A stretch of 64,000 bases of DNA from Hevea brasiliensis (lineage: Eukaryota > Streptophyta > Magnoliopsida > Malpighiales > Euphorbiaceae): assembly GCF_030052815.1 (NCBI RefSeq), contig NC_079510.1, positions 46,590,725-46,654,724 of the forward strand. The letters are read 5' to 3'. The position numbers were made by a program, and so were the translations under genes. Shown piece after piece: positions 55,700 through 64,000 of the stretch (the first letter of the stretch is position 1; each line of letters starts with the position of its first letter). The notes beneath the pieces are model-generated. The model made no database searches and had not been told where the DNA came from. It was given only the letters and a program-made list of their open reading frames with translations.

Positions 55700-56550
55700 A
55701 TATATTTCCTTATATCAACATAATATATTAATATATTGAAAATTTTCAGATAATGTTAAGATTAGTCGAGTGGAACCTAATCCACAAAAATGATGAAAAG
55801 GGTAAATAGTAAAAGGAGGTGATAAATCGCTAAGAAAATGAAGAGAGAGCATCCCAAGCGTCCATGTGGAGGGTCATAAATGGTTGGAATTTGTCGTCAT
55901 CGCTGACGAGTTCACACGGAGACTTTGAGCAAGTCGCAATCAGAAACGTGGTTTTGGTGTGAAATAGTATATTAAGTACACACACACTTTGTCAAACCAC
56001 ATGCATCCCATCCTCTTTCTTTATATACATTCTTTTATTAATTGCAATTACCCACGTTTTTGTTTCTAGTGGTAACGACTTTGGAAATGCCTTACTTGAC
56101 ACGCAATATATTTCTTTAAAATACAATTATTAATCACCTATTATGCTATCTTGACGTGTGCCAACCGGTGACATTTTATTATTTTCTATATTATTAAATT
56201 CCGATTCTTTCTTAAAAAAATTGATTCAATTAAAAAAATTTTAAAAAATTATTTTATTAACAATTTAATTTATTTTTTTTTAAAACCCATCAGAAACATC
56301 TCAATCATACACTATTATTATGTTTTTAAAGATAATGTGCCCTCAGGCACATGAATTTTGACTTAAAAAAAATCTTCTAGAGTGGGGCTCTCCTTCTCTT
56401 TAAAAATTTCTTGTTTCTTTTTTTTTTTCATATTTTTCTTTTTTTTTTTCTTTAATTTTATCTTTAATAATATATTTTCACCAATAACAACATTTTTCTA
56501 TATATTTTTTTTCAAGATTTATATTTATTTAAAACAAATTTTAAATATAC
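55700..56550. repeat. Segmental duplication copy B, part 4
   Basis: Matches 37060-37880 at about 95% by eye, including a fully identical block near 55935-56050. Preceded by (TA)n at 55661-55700. No gene. Confidence 0.9.
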
Positions 56551-58050
56551 CTTCTTAAATTTATCATTATTAATATATTCTATTATTATTATTAGTACAT
56601 TTTAAATTTTTGTAGTGTTCTTTATCGTTTAATGAAATTATTATGTGTTTTTATTATTAAAATATTTTATTTTATTTTATTATTAAAATATTTTATTTTA
56701 TAAAGTGTATATTTTCTTTTCAATATAAGATTTAAATTTTGAGGTTATTTAGAAGGGAATGGAGTAAAAGTGGAGTGCACAATTCATATGTGAGTGATTA
56801 ATTTTATTTATATAAAAATATAATGTGTTAATTTGTATTTTTATTTTATATACTTTTTTTAATTAATATTTTTTATTCATTTCCATATAAAGAAAATGAT
56901 AGTGCATCCTCCTATGGAAAATAATTAATTTTTTATCACATAAAGAGTTAAATTTAAGAAGCCTCTTTTAAAAAAGAAATAGTTTTTATTAAATGGGATA
57001 TAGTATAATTTTAAAGTAAAAAATTCTATATTACTATATTTTTATATAAATACATGTAAAATAAATTATTTATATAAATAATAATAATAATTATATTAAT
57101 TTAAAATATTGATAGTATTAATAAAATGCTTAAGTTATTAATCAATGAAAAACACGCTCCATCTAGTGGTTATAATTTCATAATCTTTCTATAAATTCAA
57201 TTTAATAATAATTAAATTTTTAATTTTATATTAATTATAAAGAAAATTTACATCTCATATTATACTCTTGTCTAAAAAATAAACATAATGACTCCATAAT
57301 ATAGAAAAAAAAAAAAAGATCATCACAAAAATAAAATGAATAAAATGATTGTCCCAAAGTAAATCATCATTAAATTATGAGTAAATCATCATTACAATAT
57401 CATTTCAAAGCAAATAATTATTTTGACTCAAAATAATATAAAATCAAATTGTTTAACTTGAATTTAATTTATATTTTTTAATATAAAATATTTAATAAAT
57501 AACTCAAATTAATCTATAATTTATCTTAAACTTACATTTAAAAAACCAATATTCAAGATTATATGCTAAGTCAGTCCAAATCTAAAATGATACAAACCTA
57601 TATATGCCCAAGCTGGCCGCTTGCCTCCTCTGATTATAAGTTTTTTTTTTTTTTAAATCAATAAATAATTAATGTCTCAAATTCTCCTAACAAAATAAAA
57701 TATTTTATTTGAAATTAATAAATTCATCTATATCAATTTTTTTTTCCTTCTCAGAGGAAAGGTTCAATGCTTAACAAAAACAAATGGCCAAAAGCGAAAA
57801 GGATAGGAGAAGAAAAAGAACACATGCATAGAGTCTGTCGAAAATTGAAAAATCTATGAAAAGATATCGTTAAAATTATAATAATTTTAATAAAATTTTT
57901 ATTTTTATATAATTTATATTTATATATTTTATATAATTAATATGAAATTTTAAAAAATTAATTCAGATTGATTTACGAGTAAAATGTATATTATAATAAA
58001 ATATTGCAATGAAATTTTAATGATTCAATGAAATATGCTTTTTTTAAGGG
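56551..58050. other. AT-rich segment present only in copy B
   Basis: About 1.5 kb with no counterpart in copy A. No gene, no clear terminal repeats. It may be an insertion here or a deletion in copy A. Confidence 0.55.
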
Positions 58051-58925
58051 AAATGAAATATGGATTATTAATTGCTAAATATATCATCACATAAGATTTT
58101 TATATAATTTTTAATTTTATTTATTTCAATTATCTAAAACTCACATTTATTTTTCCACATTACATACAAATTATTTATAAAAATTTAATTGATAATATTT
58201 TCATTTTAAACAAATAAACTTTTGTAAAACATAAATTTTAAGAGATTAAAATGTTTTATTATATTAATTGTTAAAGTATACTCCAATTTTAAAAGCTAAG
58301 GAATAAACTATAATAAAAAAATTTTCTTTTAAAGTGATATACTTTTAATCATTGAATTGAATTAAGTAGATTAAGTAAATAAAATAAAAATTAATATATT
58401 TTATTCTATGAATTACATTGTTCCATTTTAAATTCATAAAAAATAAAATACAATTTTTTTGGAATAGTAGAGACTAAATCATCATTTTTAGAAACCTTTA
58501 GGACCTGTTCAATTGTGGAAAATTAGGTAATTTTTTAAAAAAGTTTATAAGAATGCAAAATAAAGTTTCGTGTTCATATATCTCAGTTTTCTAAATAAAA
58601 AAATTAAAAAATCGGTTTTACCGTTTTTTAAGTTTTAACTAAAATTTGGAAAACAAATTTAAATTGTTTTCTATTATTTTCCTTTATAACAATTTTTTTT
58701 TCAAGTGGAAAACCATGATTTTTTTATAATTAAAATTATGCTATAATTTTTTAATATCTATAATTGAATAATTATTTATAAAGATATTTATTTATAATAA
58801 TAAAAAATTAGTCATATTATTATAAAATAAATGAATAACATAAATTGAAAATTTTAAAAATAAAATAAAATTTATAAGCATATTTTACAATGATTTATAT
58901 TTTTAATTATAAAATATATGAATAA
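58051..58925. repeat. Segmental duplication copy B, part 5
   Basis: Matches 37885-38386 and 39199-39590, with the uninterrupted MITE target near 58518-58530. Cut at 58931 by the chromovirus LTR. Confidence 0.9.
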
Positions 58926-58931
58926 TTTTTT

Positions 58932-61900
58932 TGTCACACCTTATTCCTCTGTAAAGCATAACATGATCCCATAGTATATCTAATGAATTACTGATTCCTT
59001 CTACCGATAACCCATTAAATACACTACAAGGGATTTTAAAGAATATTTTTCTTACTTTTTGAAAGTGGTGAGCATTTTATAGCAGATATTAAAAATATTT
59101 AATTGAGTTTAAAAACTAATTAAAATGTTTTGTCTATTTTTATTTTTATGCAAATTTTGAAAAAATTTCGGCAGAGTGCAGTCTATATTTGAGAAAAACA
59201 GTTCTTGAAACACTTGTAAAAACACTTTCAATAATTTAATTTCATCAAATCACCCACTACTACAACATAAATCAACATTATTTCTCCCATCTCTATAATC
59301 CAAAACAATTCTCAATTCAATTATCTTCAAAATAATACTAAATAACTTCATTCATATTTCATTAAAGAAAAATCAATTTACATTCATCAACCAAAATTTA
59401 CATTAGAAAATCTAAAATAATATTATTACAAACTCTATACAACTACTCATGACCCGTTTATACATGTACATACAGTTACATACATAAATATAAACATTAC
59501 AATCAGGGTATAAAATTATACCCGACAAAATCTAAGGGATGTAGCTCTAAGATCCTCAGCAGCTCACTATGCTGCTTCTCTAGTCTCTCTATCTGCGACA
59601 GCAATAACAGCCATCGCTAAGTACCATGACTCAGTGGTGCACAACATACTAAAAATAACATTTTATGCATAATTCAAATCACATTTATTCAAATATGGTA
59701 CTGAACATGAAAAACAGATACAAAACATGATTTATAAATTTTTAGTTCAAACAATCTCATTTAGGAAATCTCAAAATAAATTTCATAAAAACACACAGTT
59801 ATATTATGCCATTCAGAACAATATTCATCTCAATAGCCGGAGGCTTATGAGAAATCACAAGGTTAGCTAGCTCAAACTATGGGTACCCATTCAATTTCTT
59901 CCTCTACTGGCACACACTTCAACATTTCAGCCAGAGAGGAAATCAAAATTCAAAACTAATTCCTCCCACTAGTCATGCTAGTGAGGCATTCAAATATATG
60001 GTCATGACATTGTGATTTCAAAACTATCTTAACAATTTATCAAACATTTACTGACAATTAAATTACATATCATCAAATTTCTAATAATTTAGATCAAAAA
60101 CATATTGTACAATTCAATCACCATTTTGCAATATAAATAAATCACAATTTATTTCATGTGCTTTGCAAAGAGAAATTTAAAGAACATTTTATGTTGTGCA
60201 CAAACCTTATACGAGTCACCTCCTGGCCTTGACTCGATGCCTTGGGTTCTTTCCCGGTATTCTTTTCAACTGAAACACACTTTTACAGTGTTTCAGTATC
60301 ATAATTTATTATAAGTCTAAAAATAATTTCAAATCTATTTATATCTAGCTTTAATATGCTTAACTTGATGTTCTTTAAAATTTGTATTTCGGGGTTACTA
60401 TTCACGATACTATTCAAATCAATTTGTTGACTTTCTAATGCTTAATAGGTATGAAAATTTTAATTTCATCCACATACCACATTTTGGTTACCTAATTTAT
60501 TGGTTTTGGTGGGTTCCTCAAATTTTAAGTCTCTTAGGTGAAATTTCCAAAATTTCAGATTTAGTATCCTGTTTTGCACTGTTCTATTGGTCATGTTGCT
60601 GTGGTAATTAGGCTAGGTTTTCTTCATAGAAGTTATTTCTTATTGTCTTAACTTTATTTTCCTTTTTGAATCACTCCATTTGAAGTTTTGTAGCCTAAGT
60701 TATGGCCATTTGAACATGGCTGACCGGATTTGGTGTTACCTAGAATTCTGAGCATTTTTTGGATTATGGCAGTTTTTGTACATTGATTACAGGTGAGTTT
60801 TTTGATAGGTTATTGTCAAAATTTGTATTTGTTTTCTTCATGAAAGTTGTAGGGCTATGTCTCAGCTTTCTATCGGTATAAAATTCAAGTCATTTGGACA
60901 TTCCAAAACCAAGTTATGATCATTTACGTAACTACTATTCATTTGGTCATTTTTGCACAGGGCAGTGTGCCCAATTCCGGATTTAGCCTAATTGTTCACT
61001 AAGTTATGGTCATTTTCTGGGCATGATTCCTAAATGAAAAATGATCTATTTTGTGTCTAGTTTCATTCTCAATAGACTTCACACCAATTGGGTTGGTAAA
61101 TTTTTAGTTTTGGTCCCTGAAAGGGACCTAGGTCAAGCTATCTGCAAAATGACCCTAACCAATCCGAATTGAAACTTATTTCTAACAATTCACACACACC
61201 ACAAATGGTCACAATTGACCATTTCTCAACACAAATAAGGTCAACTACAACAATTGACTAATTTTCAACTTTTTTTCTAATTTTTCAAAATGCTCAAAAC
61301 CCTAATTACATAGAATCAAATCTAATGCATTCAAAATATATACCCATACTTCACATACACAACTCAACCTAAACAACCATTCAAATACCTCAAAATCATT
61401 CATGTTAAACCCTAACTAAGGCTGGCTAAAATTTTTGTTACTCCCCTAATAAGTGTTTTTCTTTTGATTTTAAGTTAATTTCTAAGTTACTTATACCAAA
61501 AACACAAGTATTAAACATAAAATTTCAATTTAAACCACTAACCTTAAACTTTGAAGTTCAACTCTTCAATTCCTTCCTTTTCTTCTTTTCTTTCCTTCCT
61601 CTAAAGCTTTCTTAAGTTGAACTAACAAGTTTTTGTGGACTAGTTTGGGGTCAAAGTAGGATTAAGTGGTTAGAAGAAAGCTTGAACTCAAGCTTCAATG
61701 GTGGTTTTTCAAGGGTGAAGTGAGAGAGAAAGGAAGCCAGCTTGGGTGAGGGAAGAAGGAAATAATTTTCTTTTCATTTTATGTTTATTTATGTCTTTTA
61801 GTCTTAGTTGACTTGGTCAATATTGATGGGCAAAAATAAAATTATTTATGATGTCATGATAGTGATGTAACCATGATGTAACTAAACTTTTTCTTTTTTT

Positions 61901-62435
61901 TCTTTTTCTTTTGCATTTGTTTTTCCACTAGTTCTTTAATTTAATTCTTGATCCCAAAATTTTCTTTTATCTGATTTTATTGGTCAGTTAGGTCAGGAGT
62001 CAGCCCTAGGGGTGAATTGACCAAATTGCCCCTCACTGGTTCAATCCGATTTGTAAGTTATTCGATATTTCTTCTAGATTCCTGACCTAATTATTTGACC
62101 TATTTAACAACTCTTTTTCGTGATTTTCTCTTTTTCACTGTGTTCGCAATAGTCCTAAAGACCGCAGCGTCACATTTTCAAGTTTGAATATTGAGTTTAG
62201 ACTGACCTCGCTGTCATTTACCGAGAAGGTCACCAATCGCTGTGACTCCCGGCTCATTTAACTTTTTATACTTTGTTTTTCTTCTTTATACTTAACTATT
62301 TGGCAATTACTAATTATTTGTGTTCAGGGCTTAACTAGGTGTCTTAGACGTGGTTCTAATTCTCTTAATTGTCCGGACCGACACTGGTCATCGAAACAGT
62401 GAAATGTACCTGGCTATGTAAATAGGGATGTTATA
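58932..62435 (-). repeat. 3' LTR of the chromovirus, 3.5 kb
   Basis: On the minus strand it begins TATAACATCCC (probably TGTAACATCCC with a G-to-A change) directly after the polypurine tract, and ends AAGGTGTGACA at 58932. AT-rich and non-coding. The left flank is a T run, so the target duplication is ambiguous without the other end. Confidence 0.78.
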
Positions 62436-62450
62436 ATTCTCCCCCCTTAA
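62436..62450 (-). other. Polypurine tract of the chromovirus
   Basis: TTTTAAGGGGGGAGAAT on the minus strand, joined to the LTR start. Confidence 0.85.
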
Positions 62451-62481
62451 AATAAATTTTGTCTCGAAATTTTACCTAGTA

Positions 62482-62971
62482 TCAGTCTCTGAACAGCTGT
62501 GGGTGCTGTCTCCTCATGTCCTCCTCTAGTTCCCAAGTAGTCTCCTGACCCGAATGATGGTTCCATAGCACTTTCACTGTTCTGTAGCTGCTTCACCTCA
62601 TAAGCCAGACTCTTTATGAGTTTTTTCTCATATGTGAGGTATAGATTCACTTCAATTTCTTCCACTGGTAGTACATGAGATGGGTCTGATCAATACCTCC
62701 TCAACATGAATACATGGAAGACGTTATGTATCTTCTCCAACTCTGGAGGTAGTGCCAGACGATATGCCAAAGGACCCACTCTCTCCAGAACCTCATATGG
62801 CCCAATGAAACGAGGACTTAGTTTTCCCTTTCTATCGAATCTCATAATTTTCTTCCATGAGAAAACCTTGAGGAATACTTTTTCACCCACTGCATACTCA
62901 ATATCCCTTCTCTTCAAATCAATATAGGACTTCTGATGATCTGATACAGTCTTAAGTTGATCTCTGATCAA
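62482..62971 (-). pseudogene. Chromovirus integrase C-terminus and chromodomain (stop and frameshift)
   Basis: The upstream part reads YIDLKRRDIEYAVGEKVFLK, FDRKGKLSPRFIGPYEVLER and KIHNVFHVFMLRRY, the GPY/F module typical of gypsy integrases. A TGA near 62690 interrupts the frame, which then resumes with HVLPVEEIEVNLYLTYEK. A one-base shift near 62570 splits the chromodomain: VKVLWNHHSGQETTWELEED and RRQHPQLFRD lie in the neighbouring frame, ending at a TGA at 62482-62484. Chromodomains guide integration to modified histones; this one is broken. Confidence 0.88.
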
Positions 62972-63645
62972 TCTGATTTTCTCTTCAGTTTACTGAACAA
63001 TTTTTGGCCCAATCATCTTTCTTTCGGCTACCTCATCCCAACACAATGGGGTTTTACATTTTCTGCCATACAAAGCTTCATATGGAGGCATCCCAATGCT
63101 TGATTGGTAGCTATTGTTGTAAGCAAACTCAATCAAAGACAAGTATGTGTCTCAACTGCCCTCAAACTTAATCACATAAGCCCGTAGCATATCCTCCAAG
63201 ATTTGAATTACTCTCTCAGATTGGCCATCTGTCTGTGGGTGAAATTCCGTACTGAAGTTCAATCTAGTTTCTAGGGCTCTCTGAAGACTATCCCAAAATC
63301 TATAAGTGAACTTAGGGTCTCTGTCTGATACGATGGATACTGGCACTCTGTGCAGTCTCACTATCTCATCAATGTATAACTTGGCCAATCTTTCTAGGCT
63401 ATAGTCCATCCGGACAGGTAGAAATTAGCAGACTTAGTCAGTCTATCAATAATGACTCATACCGCATCATGACTTTTCTGTGTCATCAAAAGTCCCATCA
63501 CAAAATTCATAGTTATTCTCTCCCATTTCCATTCTAGTACTGGTAGTGGATGTAACAAACCAGTGGGTACTTTATGCTCTGCCTTCACTTGCTGATAAGT
63601 TAGGCATTTGGAAACAAATTCTGCTACATCTCTTTTCATTTCCAT
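62972..63645 (-). pseudogene. Chromovirus integrase core (broken)
   Basis: The frame at 63152-63409 shows [20 protein letters not shown] (second catalytic Asp), [20 protein letters not shown] (catalytic Glu) and LRAYVIKF. The frame at 63457-63645 shows the end of the zinc site (VSKCLTYQQVKAEHKVP, with the second Cys of CxxC changed to Tyr-Gln), then WERITMNFVMGL, where the first catalytic Asp should stand and Asn is read. Stops separate the frames. Confidence 0.86.
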
Positions 63646-64000
63646 CCACTAGTAATGTTCTTTCAGCCCTCTATACATTTTAGTACCACCAGGGTGCATA
63701 GCAAAAGGAGACTCATGTGCTTCCTTCAAAATGATCTGTTTTAAGTCAACGTCATTAGGAACACACATTCTGCCCTAGTGTAGCAATAGCCCGTCATCTC
63801 TTACTGAGAATTCTGGTTTCTTGCCCATTCTGACTTCTTCTAATAGCTTATTATACTTTTGGTCATTTTGAGCAGCTATTCTGATCTGATCAATCAACAC
63901 TGGTTGTACATGCCATGCAACTGCTGTTTGCCCCTCATCATTAATCTCTAAGCTGGCATGCAATACTCTCAACTCATGTACCATAGACAAAGGAGAAACC
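63646..64000 (-). pseudogene. Chromovirus RNase H-integrase linker, cut by the window edge
   Basis: Shows HASLEINDEGQTAVAWHVQP, IRIAAQNDQKYNKLLEEV and FSVRDDGLLLH before a stop, then HPGGTKMYRGLKEHYWW in the same strand, the H-H part of the integrase zinc site. Confidence 0.82.

Larger units (their letters stand above)
58932..64000 (-). mobile_element. Ty3/gypsy chromovirus (Tekay/Del-like), 3' part only
   Basis: Minus-strand element: integrase and chromodomain remains, polypurine tract and a 3.5-kb 3' LTR. The remainder lies beyond 64000. Lineage is inferred from the integrase tail, chromodomain and long LTR. Multiple stops and frameshifts are present. Confidence 0.88.

Overview
This is a stretch of a flowering-plant nuclear genome. 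Intron-containing coding sequence, AT-rich intergenic DNA, Ty1/copia and Ty3/gypsy retrotransposons of plant-only lineages, a TRIM and a Harbinger-like MITE all point that way. A eudicot is likely, and the general look suggests Malpighiales/Euphorbiaceae, but that last step is recollection and not proof. Only one intact host gene is visible: a four-exon 2-oxoglutarate/Fe(II) dioxygenase at 42115-44054.

Positions 1-27958 are almost entirely one Ty3/gypsy element of the Ogre/Tat lineage, lying on the minus strand and running off the left edge. From right to left it has: a 4.37-kb 5' LTR (23591-27958); a tRNA-Arg-type primer site (23570-23587); the extra ORF1 (20829-22718); gag (17947-20404); a 5-bp-duplication-flanked chimeric TRIM (17116-17946) inserted between gag and protease; protease and a G-patch motif (16101-17110); a well-supported Ogre-type intron (15867-16100); RT, RNase H, a second RNase H and integrase (12441-15866); a 3' untranslated region with a 61-bp tandem array and six small hairpin motifs (10128-12413); the polypurine tract; and the 3' LTR. 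That 3' LTR is itself split by a complete but defective Ty1/copia element with 2.1-kb LTRs (290-9812, duplication CGGTG). All Ogre genes carry stops or frameshifts.

Positions 27961-58925 are two copies of an intergenic segment in direct order (copy A from 27961 to about 39595, copy B from about 44230 to 58925). The dioxygenase gene sits between them, directly before copy B. Copy A begins exactly at the Ogre element, so a second dioxygenase copy may lie beyond the left edge. The copies differ by insertions whose empty sites are preserved in the other copy: two related 2.6-kb solo-LTR-like elements in opposite orientations (29952-32576 and 45708-48343), a Harbinger-like MITE (38387-39198) and a truncated SIRE-like copia element (33188-37018).

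Positions 58932-64000 are the 3' part of a minus-strand Ty3/gypsy chromovirus (Tekay/Del-like): a 3.5-kb 3' LTR, then integrase with a frameshifted chromodomain. The rest of the element is beyond the right edge. No tRNA, rRNA or CRISPR locus was recognised.
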